Positions 43,070-54,301 are shown, counted from the stretch's first letter. The stretch is DNA of 64,000 nt from an uncultured Moraxella sp. (GCA_943908425.1 CALTTC010000009.1:7695-71694); one strand, 5' to 3'. Numbers and translations: made by a program. Notes: generated from the sequence alone by a model not told the origin.

Positions 43070-46000
43070 TTATTCCAAAACCAAACTTGGCAAGTCATTC
43101 ACAATTTTCATTGTTTCTATACTCACCGTTATTACTCTTAGCAATAATTCAAGCGGATATTTGGCATTTTTCATCGTTTCTGTTGCCCAGTCGTTGGCAT
43201 CATTAACAATACCACTTGCCTTGTCGGTTTTGACGCTTTGGCGTTCCATCACCCATTCTATTGCTGTTTTGCCATTGACGATATAATCATAAGCATTCAA
43301 GGGGATATTTTTTATTTGAAAATGCTCATTATAAATAATCACGCTTTTATCGTCTTCATTTTTGCCTGTTTGTGGGTTTTTCTTTTTGGCAAATTTCATT
43401 TTGGTTACATAAAAATCATCATTACTACCGCCAATGATTTTATTATCAGTGATATAAATATCTCCAATTAAATTTACGCCATCATACATCGCCACACTCT
43501 CATAATTTAAGTGTAAATTTGCAAGCATTCGCCCTGCTTTTTCAAATGCCAAAAAATCCTCTACCGATTTAACCCTTGGAATGCGTGGTAATTGTTTAGA
43601 TAGATTATCGGCATAACGCTCTCGGTATTCGGTGCTATGGAGTAAGCCATAGATATAATAAAAGATATATTCTTTTGATATTCTCCTGGTTTTATAATAG
43701 GATTGAAAATAATCAAAGGCTTCATCACTAATTGCATCTTTTCTGCCATAATCATCAAATGATTGACCTTTTAAAATACCTTTAAATAATTTACTATTTG
43801 AAGTAAAGGTCATTGGTTCATAAAGGTGTAGGGGAAAGCACTGATTAACCGCAATCATTCCCAAATCTGGAATTTTATCAGTTATTAAACAAGAAAATTC
43901 TTTTCCGCCACTAACGCCAGTTACACAAATAACCAAATTTTCCGTATCAAATGTTGGAAATATATTGGGTAATTGATATTGTCTTTCATTAAAAACTTTA
44001 TCAAAGTATAAATTTTCCATAGTAAATGGTCTATATAATCCTTTCCTGATATTGGTTTCTTTGAATGATGATTTTACTTTTCTTTCAAGACGACTTATTA
44101 AATCGCCAGACCAACCAATAATGGAATTATCCATAATTAGTTCATCTTTATTTTTTCCAATTTCACTCTCATACACAGAAATCATAGATGACATATTTTT
44201 TGATAATAGTTTTTTTGAAAAATTATAACACCAAGCATCACGAGCTGTTGCTACTCCACGAGAATAATTATCAAAAATTACCATCGCATTTTTATCTTTT
44301 TTATCGCCCATTGAGATATAATTATCAAAATTCTTATCCCTTTGATTTAACCAATCATTAAATCCATCAGGGATAATGGTTTGCCAGTCTTTAATGCCAT
44401 CAATGGATTTAAAGTTATCAATCACAGCTAATTTATCATCATGAGTCAAATAATCGCCAATGTCATAAAAATAAATTTGCCCCATCTGTTTGGCATTGGG
44501 ATTTTTAATCAAAAGAGAAATGGCAACAGGCGTTCTTGTGCCTTGTCCAAATATATTGTCTTTTTCTTTACGCCGTCTTTCGCCACTGGTTCTAGCATTA
44601 CCCCGCAAATGAAAAATATATAACGAGCTAAATTCATCAGCCAAGCATTTTCTTAAGCCATCTGCACTGTTAGAATCCAAATAACCGCCATTGGTAACAA
44701 AGCCGATCACGCCTTTATCATTAATTCTATCACTTGCCCAGCGTATGGCACGGATATAACTGTCATAAAGTGAGTTTTTGTTGGTAGAACTGCTATATTC
44801 GGCATAAGTATTGCGAATGCGATTATCTAGTATTGGATAGCTGATATTGGCATTGTTATCATTGGCGGACTCTTGCCCTGCCGAATATGGCGGATTACCC
44901 ATAATCACGGTAATGTCCAATGCCTTTTGGCGTTGTTGGCGTTCGCTGTTATCGCTATGACTGACTAAATCATTTTCATACATGGCAAAAGTATCCGCCA
45001 AACAAATGCCTGTAAAAGGTTTATAGTCATCAATAATTAAGCTGTGATATACGCTTTCTATATTGATGGTAGCGATATAATATGCCAGTAAGAGCATTTC
45101 ATTGGCGTGGATTTCTTGGTATTTTTGTGGTAATTGGCCATTGGGGATAATACCACTTTGTAATAGACGAGTGATAAATGTGCCTGTGCCTGTAAATGGG
45201 TCAATGATTTGTACGCCTTTATCAGATAGACTGCTATTAAACTCTGTTTTTAAGATATGCTCAATAGAGTGAATGATAAAATCTACCACTTCTATGGGTG
45301 TATAGACAATGCCCATTTTTTCAGAGAGCTTTGGAAAGGCGGTGCGAAAGAAATTATCATAAAGTTCTTTGATAATGCGTTGGCGATGAGCAGGGTCTTT
45401 GATACCGCTGACACGAATGGCAATGGCATCATAAAATTCATTGAGTTCTTTGGTTTCTTTGTCTGATATGTTGGTTAATTCTAAGGCACTAATCACGCTG
45501 TCTAAGGCGATGGACATTGGATTTTTTTTGGCAAAATCGGTTTCATCAAATAAGGCATCAAAGATTGGTTTTGTGATTAGATGTTGGGATAACATTTCAA
45601 TCGCTTCATTATCGGTTGTGGCATTGTTTAAGTCATAACGCAGTTGATTGGCAAATTGATTAAATGCCTTGATTTGATTGACATTGTCTTTGTTTTCTAA
45701 TAGGGCTTTGATTCTGTCGGTATGGGTATTGGCAATTTGGGCGACATTATTTGCCCATTCTTGCCAGTGCATACGATTACCGCATTTTTTGACAATTTTG
45801 GCAATCAAGGCTCGCTCTATGTCGGTAATATGAAAATACAATTCGCCTTGTATTGGTTCTGGTGATGTGGTTTCTTTGCCCCCGATAGTGGATTTACCAC
45901 GCCCTGTCCTTTTGGTTGATTGTTTGGTTTTGGGTTTGATGTTATCAGCCACAGCGATGATTTCAATTTTGTCTTTGCCTGCCCCAAATTCTAGCTTATT

Positions 46001-48018
46001 GAGCATAGCGTCAAATCGGTCATCGTGCGAACGCAAGGCATTTAATACTTGCCAGACCACTTTATAATTTTCGTTATTATCAAGGGCGGTCTCGGGTTCT
46101 ACACCAGCGGGAATAACAATGGGTAAAATCACATAACCACGCTTTTTGCCTTCAGCCTTTCTCATCACACGCCCAACCGATTGCACCACGTCAATTTGTG
46201 AATCACGAGCAGTCAAAAACAACACAGCGTCTAAAGCAGGCACGTCAACGCCTTCGGACAGACAACGCACATTAGACAAGATACGGCAAGTGTTATCGGG
46301 TGTTTCGGCTTTTAGCCAGTTGATTTTGGTGAGTTTTTCACTGGCATTCATTGAGCCGTCTATATGCTCGGCTTGACATATAAGCTGTAATGATGGATTT
46401 AATTTTACATCATCGCTTTTGTGTTTTTCCTTTAGCGATTTGATTTCTTGGGCTTGATAAGCCGATACCACTTCGCCAAACATACCGCTGATGGCTTTTG
46501 AGCTGACTTTGTGTTTGTTGCCTTTGTATTCTTTTTCAATCACCTGACAAAAGGCAACGGCTCTTTTCATTGGACTATCATCATCAGCCAAGTCATTTTC
46601 TACGCCATATTTGGATAAGGCTTTCCAACAACCAACAATCTTGGCAACGTCATCTACCCTATATTCATTACCACTGCTATTGAGTAATTTTTCTAATTGG
46701 CGGTTGATATGGCTTTCAGATACCGCAAGCACGAGCACTTTATAATCCACCAACAAATCTTGATTGACCGCACTACTAAAACTAATGGTATGAAACGTTT
46801 TGCCATAATAGTCAGCATTATCCATAGAATAAAGCGTTTCTACACCTTCAGTCTTTTTGGCACTTTCACTGTATACTCTGGGCGTGGCGGTCATATATAA
46901 GCGTTTTTTGGCTTGGATAAAATCGTTGTTATGAATACGAACAAAGGCACTTTTATCATCGCCTTCAAAAGTCGCCCCTGTAGTGCGGTGAGCTTCATCG
47001 CAAATCACAAGGTCAAATTCGCCCACGCCCAATTTTTGGGCTTGGTGTATCACATCAATGGAGTGGTAAGTGCTAAATATCACGGTCATTGCCGTGTTTT
47101 TGTCGTTTTGTTTGGTGAGTTGTTCAGCGAGTCTTTTAGCGTTGGTAGTGGCAGGGTATTGCAACTCGTGAATTTGGGTTTGTAGTACATCGTCCGACTT
47201 TTGCTTACCCACATCGCTATCCGAACACACCGCATAAGCGTGAATGAGTACATCGCTTTGCTGTGTCCACTCTGTCAAAGATTGGGACAATAAAGCCAAA
47301 CTGGGCACTAAAAATAGCACTGTTTTGCCTACTCCTGCTTGGTTTTCGGCAATTTTAAGGGCAGTAAACGTTTTGCCTGTACCGCACGCCATAATGAGTT
47401 TGCCACGATTGTCGGTCAAAAACCCTTTGGCGACAGCATCTAGTGCTTGCTGTTGGTGGAGACGTAGCGATTTTTTGGCGTGTAAAATCGGTGTGCGATT
47501 GGGGGTGTATTTTGACCAATCAATGACGCTGTTTTCAAGATCGGAACGGCTAATGATATTGACAGGAATGTGCTGATTTTTAAGCGAATTTTCAGCATTT
47601 TCTGACCAATGGTCGGTGGTCGCAATAATCAAACGATGAGCAAAATCTATTGTACCAGAAGCGGTAAAAAAGCTATCAATATCAGTCTTTTGAATGCGGT
47701 AGGTAGGCGAATAATTTTTGCATTGAATGGCGGTAAACGCACCATCTTTGCCAATGGCAACTAGGTCAATACCTGTATCGGTCTTTGAAGAATTAGGCTT
47801 GTATTGAACAACCCAGTCGGCAAAGGGCAGTACGGATTTGTAAAGGGTTTTGTAATGGCTTTCGGTGGTAAGATAATCAATGCACAAGCGTTCAAAATAA
47901 GTACCTTTTTCACGCTGAGTTTGCGAAAGTGTTTGATATTCATCTAAGATGTCAGATAATGTTTGGTTGGTTGGTTGGTTGGTTGGTTGGTTGGTTGGTT
48001 GGTTGGTTGGTTGGTCAT
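43070..48018 (-). CDS. Type ISP-like restriction-modification enzyme, phase-variable (probably OFF)
   Basis: Single chain of about 1650 aa, like LlaGI/LlaBIII (translocating restriction enzyme plus methylase). Order: Mrr-type nuclease (TGIDLVAIG, then IQCKNY), SF2 helicase (MACGTGKT, CDEAHR, later helicase motifs), coupler, N6-adenine methylase (DPFTGTGTF, then GNPPYS) and a C-terminal target-recognition region. The open frame (43070-48046) can only begin at a TTG at 48046, which lacks a ribosome site. The ATG at 48018, about 9 bases after AGGGAAG, is out of frame because of the 13 repeats (stop TAG after about 24 codons). Frame-correct with 11 or 14 repeats. Confidence 0.88.
47963..48014. 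repeat. Tetranucleotide repeat, (TTGG)13, CCAA on the coding strand
   Basis: 13 perfect units inside the 5' coding end of the Type ISP gene, 3 bases after the likely start codon. In the open frame it encodes Pro-Thr-Asn-Gln repeats. Confidence 0.97.
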
Positions 48019-48248
48019 TTTGGCAATCTTCCCTAAAAAGTATCAAGTAAAATCTTTTATTCTAACAAATTTATTTATAAAAACAAACACGCTTAAAAAT
48101 AAAACCGAGGCGACTAGCACGCTTTTTTAAGATTTTTGGCAACGAAAATGAGCTACGAACCGCTTTAGCCACTTCATCCACCGCCTTTTTAAAGCAAGTG
48201 ATGAGCCATTCGCACTCTTGACAATAGACAATAGCAATTAAGCCTAAA

Positions 48249-48590
48249 ATGCTGGTTGATGATGGCAAAATCGTCAAAATTTTTGACGAGCCAGAAAAAG
48301 ATGGCGACCCATTTGAAGTATCAGATGCAGATACGATGATTAAGCATATTAACCCAAACTGGACAGAGACACCATCTGCTTTTATCATCACCAAACCAAA
48401 CTGTCCTTATTGCACTACCGCCAAAGAAACCTTAAAAGCAAAAGGCTTTCACTTTGAAGAGATGGTGCTAGGGCGTGATTTTTCAATCAAATCAGTGCAA
48501 GCAATGACAGGCAAGGACACCGTGCCACAAGTGTTTATTGGTGGCAAGCACATCGGTGGTAATGATGAGTTGCAAGCGTATGTTTCTTAA
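48249..48590 (+). CDS. Glutaredoxin remnant of a peroxiredoxin-glutaredoxin fusion
   Basis: 113 aa. Residues 1-35 (MLVDDGKIVKIFDEP...GDPFEVSDADTM) match the end of the Prx5 domain in hybrid Prx5-Grx enzymes of Haemophilus and Neisseria; residues 40-113 are a full glutaredoxin with Cys52-Pro-Tyr-Cys55, TVPQVFIGG and HIGGNDEL. The peroxidase domain is absent; in-frame stops lie upstream and no Shine-Dalgarno is seen. It may be a pseudogene or a now free-standing glutaredoxin. Confidence 0.75.
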   Translation: MLVDDGKIVKIFDEPEKDGDPFEVSDADTMIKHINPNWTETPSAFIITKPNCPYCTTAKETLKAKGFHFEEMVLGRDFSIKSVQAMTGKDTVPQVFIGGKHIGGNDELQAYVS

Positions 48591-48901
48591 GCCCAGTTTC
48601 TTAATAAGACACTTAGCTCTTAGCACTTGACCAACACAATAAACCAAAAAAGACAGTCTACAGGCTGTCTTTTTTTGTAAAATTGATAAGCCTGTACCGC
48701 TTAAAAATCAATTTCGCTATTTAAGATTAATACAGTTAAAAATCAATACAATTAAAAATTAACACAGTTAAGACTTAAAAGACCGTAAATCCAAAAGCCA
48801 TTAAACTTTGATTATTTTTTAGATTTTTCAAGCATTTTTAGATTTTTGTGGTTATCGGCAAAACAGCACTGCTCTTAAAACACTGCTCTTAATAGAGCAA
48901 G
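48591..48901. other. Intergenic region after the glutaredoxin gene
   Basis: 311 bases: terminator at 48645-48676, a 16-base degenerate repeat of AGTTAAAAATCAATAC type (about 48735-48770), and an AAACACTGCTCTT doublet near 48865-48890. Confidence 0.55.
48645..48676 (+). terminator. Terminator behind the glutaredoxin gene
   Basis: AAAAAAGACAG pairs with CTGTCTTTTTTT around an 8-base loop. Confidence 0.88.
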
Positions 48902-50221
48902 CTACATCCACTCTCTATCCACATCATCGGATTTGGGCAGGCGTGTTACCAGCACTTGGTCAATCTTGTAATGGTCAATATCCACAACTTCAAACTTTAA
49001 TTCTTCGTGAATCACAAAATCCGCCACACGGGGAATTTTACGCAACCGATACATAATAAAGCCTGCCAGCGTCTCATAGTGGTCCCAATCTTGAAACTCT
49101 ATCACATTTAAAGCGTGCTTAACATCATCAATGGGCGTACTGCCATCAATCAACCACGAATCTTCATCACGCTTGATAATCTGCTGTTCTTCTTCTATCG
49201 GGGCAACCCAATCGCCCATCACCGTCATCATAATATCAGACAAGGTAATTACTCCCACCACCAAAGCATATTCGTTAATCACCACTGCCAATTTGTCGTG
49301 GCTTGCCCGAAACCTATCTAACAGCTCTGACAAGGTCAGCGTGTCTGGAATCATCAGCACATTTCTGATGGTCGTCTCATTTAATTGCAGTAGCGATTGA
49401 TTGTTTAATAGTCGCACCAAAATATCTTTGGTGTCCACATAACCAATCACATTATCAATACTTTCTCCACAAACCAAAAATTTAGAATAAGGGAATTCGG
49501 CGATTTTTTGGCGAATGCTATTTTCAGATTCATCAAGGCTAAAATACACCACATCTTCACGCACGGTCATTGATGACGGCACGGTTCGCTCTTCTAGCTC
49601 AAAGACATTTTCAATAAAATGATGCTCTTGCTGTAGCACCACCCCTGCTTCTGCCCCTGCTTCCATAATCGCCGACACATCATCAAAGGTAATGTTGTCT
49701 TCTCGGGTCGTGTCCACCTTAAAAATACGAAAAATCAAATTGGCAGACTCGTTAATCACCCACGCCAAGGGTTTACACACCTTAATCACAAACAACATTG
49801 GGTTAATGACTGTCAATGCCACTTTTTCAGGGTTAATCATCGCAATGCGTTTGGGAATTAAATCAGCAAACAAAATAAACAGCACTGTTACCACAAAAAA
49901 AGACGCAAAAAAACCCAAATTTTCAAGCCACGCCCCTTGATACACATAGCCAATTAAGCTAACAAAATAAGGACGCAGTGCCGACTCGCCGACAATACCG
50001 CCCAAAATCGCTACTGCATTTAATCCAATTTGTGAAGTGGCAAAAAATTCAGCACTGTTTTCTTGCAATTTTAGGACGTTTTCTGCTCGTGTATCGCCCC
50101 CTTCGGCAATGAGCTTTAATTTGATTTTTCTTGCCCCTGCCAAGGCAATCTCTGAAATAGAAAAAAAGCTAGACGTTAAAATCAGCCCCAAAATCATGAG
50201 TAAATTTAGCATCAAATCCAT
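48902..50221 (-). CDS. CorC/HlyC-type CNNM transporter-like protein
   Basis: 439 aa from the ATG at 50221 (AGGAG 6 bases upstream; the TTG before it is not needed). DUF21/CNNM membrane domain (about 1-190, beginning LILTSSFFSISEIAL), two CBS domains (about 205-330) and a CorC_HlyC domain at the end. Proteins of this group take part in magnesium/cobalt efflux or are annotated as haemolysin-like. Starts 10 bases after the OmpA-domain gene. Confidence 0.9.
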   Translation of the reverse strand: MDLMLNLLMILGLILTSSFFSISEIALAGARKIKLKLIAEGGDTRAENVLKLQENSAEFFATSQIGLNAVAILGGIVGESALRPYFVSLIGYVYQGAWLENLGFFASFFVVTVLFILFADLIPKRIAMINPEKVALTVINPMLFVIKVCKPLAWVINESANLIFRIFKVDTTREDNITFDDVSAIMEAGAEAGVVLQQEHHFIENVFELEERTVPSSMTVREDVVYFSLDESENSIRQKIAEFPYSKFLVCGESIDNVIGYVDTKDILVRLLNNQSLLQLNETTIRNVLMIPDTLTLSELLDRFRASHDKLAVVINEYALVVGVITLSDIMMTVMGDWVAPIEEEQQIIKRDEDSWLIDGSTPIDDVKHALNVIEFQDWDHYETLAGFIMYRLRKIPRVADFVIHEELKFEVVDIDHYKIDQVLVTRLPKSDDVDREWM

Positions 50222-50230
50222 CAATAGCTC

Positions 50231-52255
50231 CTAATTGCTGGGCGGTGCGTTATTTTCTGACACCACCTCGCGCAGTAAGTCTTCAGGAATGGCACTACTA
50301 GCGCTGGGCGCAGGGGGGTAGTAGGTGCTAGGCGGGGGTGGTGGCGGTTGATAGCTCGGTGGGGCAGGTGGTGGCGCGGCGGCGGCTTGCTCAGCAGCAA
50401 GGCGGGCGGCTTCTTGTTCGGCGGCGTAAGCTTGTGCCTCTGGTCCATTGGCATCGACAATACGTCCGTCAATGACAATGTAATTGGTCGCTCCTGCACT
50501 GGTAGGGGCGCTAGTGGGGGCGTTACTATAAGCATCGGTAGCGACTGGTGCAGAATTGTTGGGTAGCTGGGTCAATGCCTGCATAATGCTGTCATCGTAC
50601 ACCAAAAATTCCACGCGGTTATTTTTAAAGCGCCCAATGCTTGTTTTATTATCCGCAATCGGAAAATCATAGCCCACCCCTTGTGGCACTAATTGCGTCT
50701 CGCTCACCCCATTGGCAAGCAAGTAAGACTTGATGGCATTAGCCGCCTCTTGGGTTTGCATACGCGCGCCCATCACATCGCCGGTATCATCGCTATGCAC
50801 AGCAATGATAAAGCGTGCATTGGGACGGCTTGCAATTTTTTGTGCGGATAATTTTAATACCGCTTCATTAACTGCAGGAATTTGTGCTGATTTGGTGTTT
50901 AATAATTGTAAAGACAAGGCTTTGGCAAGCTGATAGTCGCTGGCGTTATCGGGTAAGGCATCTAATGCCGTACTCGCCTTTTGTAAGCTGTCGCTAATCG
51001 CCTGATTCTCATCAATGGCTGGCATGGCAAGCACCGTGCTATTTGGCATCAATGCTCCAATATCTGCCACAAGGCGAGTAACGTCCTCGCTACTTGGCGC
51101 ATTGATAAAAGCCTGCCCAGCACTAAACTGTAAGGTCGCATAGGGGGCGGATTTTAATAACCCAATAATACTTTTTAATTTATCAAAGCCCACAAAATCG
51201 CTTACCAGCGTATCGTCAATATCAATCACACACAGCGTATTATTAAAATGTACTTGGAGCACCTGTAGTAGGGCTTGCGACTGTGCTTCGCTAGCAAGCT
51301 CGGCGTGGCAAGCATACAACTCGCCTGTCTGTCCAACGGTAATTGACAAAAAGGGCAAGGCACCTGTCTCAACGATGGTCGGCGTATCGCTTACCACGGT
51401 TACCGCGTCAGGGGTGGCACTGTACTTTTTATAAAGAAAAAATCCAAGTGCCGACAATAGCACAAGTATTGACACGCCAAATCCTGCAAGCAATGCCGTG
51501 TTGGCGCGGTTCGCTTTAGGGACAACCACTGGACGTGGCACAACGGTTGCGACTGGTGCGGGGCTAGTATCCTTATCCACCACTACTTGTTGTGCTTCTT
51601 TTTGTGCTTCTTTTTGTGCTTCGGGGGGCGACTGCTCTGGGGCGACAGATGGCGATTTGACAAGATTAGGGCTTAGCGTATCCGCCTTTGTATCAAGGGG
51701 TGAATTATCGCTAGCAGTGGTAGGACTATCAGGCATTGGCTCGGCAACTGTATCATCTAGCGCCCCCAAAAACAAATTATCCACGTGCGCTTTTGCCAGT
51801 AGCGTATCATCTAACACCTTATCCGCCCACGCTGGCAAATGGGCAAGCGCCTCGCCAAAATGATTGACCACATATTCACGCAAGCTTACGCCCTCAGCGC
51901 TGGCAAGCTGCTGCAACACCCCAAAGCCCATATGCACCGCTAAAGGCAACAGCTTGGCTAGGCTGTTATCGGTAAGCAAATTACGTTGCTCTAGCTCGTT
52001 TTTTAGGGTCAAATGCGCCTTTGTCCAATAGGCGTTTAAGGCGGGGGCATACACCCCTGTGCGGTAGGTTTCGCTCGCTGCTGTCTGTGTTTCTTTCAAA
52101 AACGTCTCGTACCACGCAAGCTTTGTCCCGTCTTGCAACTCGCACAGCATACAAGCATAAAACGGCTCAAATACCGCCTGTGCTATGCCCGCCTGCCAGC
52201 CTGCCACTGCATTAAGCTTTTGGATATTGCCGACCATCTTGTTAATCATTGTCAT
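50231..52255 (-). CDS. Membrane-anchored protein with OmpA-like domain
   Basis: 674 aa. A helical cytoplasmic N-terminal part (1-160, DUF-like), an acidic Pro/Ser linker with a repeated EAQKEAQKEAQ, one membrane span about residues 247-270 (LLAGFGVSILVLLSALGFFLY), a periplasmic region, and an OmpA/MotB peptidoglycan-binding domain (about 470-565, RFIIAVHSDDTGD, GVGYDFPIADN). The tail is strikingly Pro-rich (PPPAPPSYQPPPPPP). Likely links inner membrane to cell wall; exact role unknown. Start has no clear Shine-Dalgarno. Confidence 0.8.
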   Translation of the reverse strand: MTMINKMVGNIQKLNAVAGWQAGIAQAVFEPFYACMLCELQDGTKLAWYETFLKETQTAASETYRTGVYAPALNAYWTKAHLTLKNELEQRNLLTDNSLAKLLPLAVHMGFGVLQQLASAEGVSLREYVVNHFGEALAHLPAWADKVLDDTLLAKAHVDNLFLGALDDTVAEPMPDSPTTASDNSPLDTKADTLSPNLVKSPSVAPEQSPPEAQKEAQKEAQQVVVDKDTSPAPVATVVPRPVVVPKANRANTALLAGFGVSILVLLSALGFFLYKKYSATPDAVTVVSDTPTIVETGALPFLSITVGQTGELYACHAELASEAQSQALLQVLQVHFNNTLCVIDIDDTLVSDFVGFDKLKSIIGLLKSAPYATLQFSAGQAFINAPSSEDVTRLVADIGALMPNSTVLAMPAIDENQAISDSLQKASTALDALPDNASDYQLAKALSLQLLNTKSAQIPAVNEAVLKLSAQKIASRPNARFIIAVHSDDTGDVMGARMQTQEAANAIKSYLLANGVSETQLVPQGVGYDFPIADNKTSIGRFKNNRVEFLVYDDSIMQALTQLPNNSAPVATDAYSNAPTSAPTSAGATNYIVIDGRIVDANGPEAQAYAAEQEAARLAAEQAAAAPPPAPPSYQPPPPPPSTYYPPAPSASSAIPEDLLREVVSENNAPPSN

Positions 52256-52325
52256 AAATATAAAGCCGTTATTAAAGGGTCATTATACCCCAAAACGTGA
52301 GTTTTTTACACAAAGCCTATTTTTA

Positions 52326-52334
52326 TGCTATACT
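52326..52334 (+). promoter_or_regulatory. Extended -10 promoter of the rhomboid gene
   Basis: TGCTATACT with TTTACA 18 bases upstream (52305-52310). The expected transcript starts about 6 bases before the ATG, so the mRNA would be nearly leaderless. Confidence 0.55.
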
Positions 52335-52346
52335 TTATATTTTGCT

Positions 52347-52952
52347 ATGACCCATACGACTGCCATCGTCATCATCACGCTGCTTATTACGCTATCGGCG
52401 TGGCAATCCCAAGCCTTACACAATCGGCTGATTTTTTATCCCCCTGCCATTAAGCGTGGACAATTTGACCGCTTTGTTACCCACGGCTTTATTCACGCCG
52501 ATGGCATGCACCTATTATTTAATATGTTTACGCTTTATAGTTTTGGGCGGGTCATTGAGCGTTTGTATGTACAAAAATTTGGTAGTCTAGGCTTTGTGGG
52601 CTTTTATTGCCTCGCCATCGCCATTGCTATGCTCCCAAGCTATCTAAAAAACCAAAACAACCCTCGCTATTTATCGCTCGGTGCCTCGGGGGGCGTGTCG
52701 GCAGTGGTATTTGCTTATATCTTATTTCAGCCGTGGAGTATGTTATACTTTTTTGGCATATTACCTATTCCCGCCATTGTCTTTGCGGTGTTATATGTGA
52801 GCTATAGCATTTATGCCGATAAAAAAGGCGGTGGTAATATTAACCACTCCGCCCATTTATTCGGGGCAGTATTTGGCGTTATTGCTACCATTTTGGTTGA
52901 GCCAGCGGTGATTGGGCATTTTTTCTTAGCGTTAATAAATCCACGTTTTTAA
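52347..52952 (+). CDS. Rhomboid-family intramembrane serine protease
   Basis: 201 aa from the ATG at 52347; frames extending upstream overlap the neighbouring gene and the promoter. Six membrane spans. Catalytic Ser in GASGGVSAV (about 117) and His in NHSAHLFGA (about 173); HGFIHADGMHLLFNM holds the conserved His/Asn of the second helix. Cleaves membrane proteins within the bilayer. Confidence 0.92.
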   Translation: MTHTTAIVIITLLITLSAWQSQALHNRLIFYPPAIKRGQFDRFVTHGFIHADGMHLLFNMFTLYSFGRVIERLYVQKFGSLGFVGFYCLAIAIAMLPSYLKNQNNPRYLSLGASGGVSAVVFAYILFQPWSMLYFFGILPIPAIVFAVLYVSYSIYADKKGGGNINHSAHLFGAVFGVIATILVEPAVIGHFFLALINPRF

Positions 52953-53299
52953 TTGTTTGGTTTAGCTTACGTTAATCTAAATGCTTGGCTTAACTTAAAC
53001 GTTTAGTTTAAATATTACCCAATTTCAATGCTATTAACTTAAATTATTAATCAAATAACTGGCATTGGCTAAAAAGTTTAATTGATTTGATAACATTAAA
53101 TTGACTTTCAGTACTGATTTTAAATTACTGTGGTTTAAATGGCTAATAATGAAGTTAGACACTAAATAACCATATTGTAATTGTAATTGTAATTGTAATT
53201 GTAATTGTAATTGTAATTGTAATTGTAAAGCTTAGACCAATAACGCTAGCTTAACAAGCATTGATTTATTTAATTTTATTCACTTTATAAGGACTAATA
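52953..53299. other. Intergenic region with hexanucleotide repeat
   Basis: 347 AT-rich bases; the only clear structure is (TTGTAA)9 at 53175-53228. Confidence 0.7.
53175..53228 (+). repeat. Hexanucleotide tandem repeat (TTGTAA) x9
   Basis: Nine perfect units, 54 bases, ending 71 bases before the phosphoesterase start, in the expected promoter zone. Confidence 0.96.
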
Positions 53300-54208
53300 A
53301 TGATTTACGATATTATCGGCGACATTCACGGCAAAGCGGACAAACTGCACGCCTTACTACAAAAACTTGGCTACACAAAAACCGCTGACGGCTATCACGC
53401 ACCAACAGGGCATAAGGCGATTTTTTTGGGCGATTTTATTGACCGTGGCGAGCAACAATTAGAAGTTTTGGACACCGTGTTTGCTATGCTTGATAACAAC
53501 CAAGCCTATGCGGTAATGGGCAATCACGAATACAACGCCATCGGCTATGCCACAGCGACCAAACAGGGGTATTACCGTGAGCATAGCGACAAAAATAAAG
53601 AGCAACACCAAGCCTTTTTGGCAGCCACAGGCTTTGATACACCCCTGCACCGCCACTGGATACAGCGTTTTTATGAGTTGCCATTGTGGCTTGATTTGCC
53701 AGAACTACACGTTGTCCACGCTTGCTATGATAAGACGGCGATGGCGATTTTATCGCCTTATCTTGACAACAACCGCTTAACGCCTGACAGGTTTGTAAAA
53801 ATTAATAACAATCAAGCCGCCTTTAATGCCGCCGAAATCATCTTAAAAGGCATAGAGCTGACCATCAAAGCCCCAAGCTTTTTGATTGACGGCTCAGGCA
53901 ATAAACGCCAAAATCTGCGTCTGGCGTGGTGGAATGCCCCCCTTGCCAACCTGCCTGCCGCCCAAATCAGTGCCGCAAGTAACTGCGATTTAAGCAACAT
54001 TCATTATGAGTTAGCAAGCGATCATCCTTTTGATTATCCGAGAGTCAAGCCGATTTTTATTGGGCATTATTGGCTGACAGGTACGCCTGATTTATTGAGC
54101 GATGCGGTGGTTTGTGTGGATTATTCAGCAGGCAAAGACGGACAGCTCACCGCTTATCAATTTGACACCAAAAACCCTAGTTTATCCGCCAAAAATTTTA
54201 TACAATAA
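53300..54208 (+). CDS. Calcineurin-type metallophosphoesterase
   Basis: 302 aa. Metal-site motifs GDIHG (residues 7-11), GDFIDRG (about 44-50) and GNHEYN (about 74-79), then a C-terminal GHYW and DYSAG. This is the layout of bis(5'-nucleosyl)-tetraphosphatase/PrpE-like phosphatases; substrate unproven. AAGGA Shine-Dalgarno. Confidence 0.88.
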   Translation: MIYDIIGDIHGKADKLHALLQKLGYTKTADGYHAPTGHKAIFLGDFIDRGEQQLEVLDTVFAMLDNNQAYAVMGNHEYNAIGYATATKQGYYREHSDKNKEQHQAFLAATGFDTPLHRHWIQRFYELPLWLDLPELHVVHACYDKTAMAILSPYLDNNRLTPDRFVKINNNQAAFNAAEIILKGIELTIKAPSFLIDGSGNKRQNLRLAWWNAPLANLPAAQISAASNCDLSNIHYELASDHPFDYPRVKPIFIGHYWLTGTPDLLSDAVVCVDYSAGKDGQLTAYQFDTKNPSLSAKNFIQ

Positions 54209-54301
54209 CCCCAAACGACACCGCTATGCTTTTTTAGCGTTATCAAACGCTTTGGCATAATTAACCGAATAATATAATTAACCGAATAATGGACACAAGG
54301 T

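Noticed and set aside
48071..48394. 107-codon minus-strand frame opposite the glutaredoxin gene
   Set aside because: It is mainly the complement of a clear glutaredoxin domain and has no family likeness.
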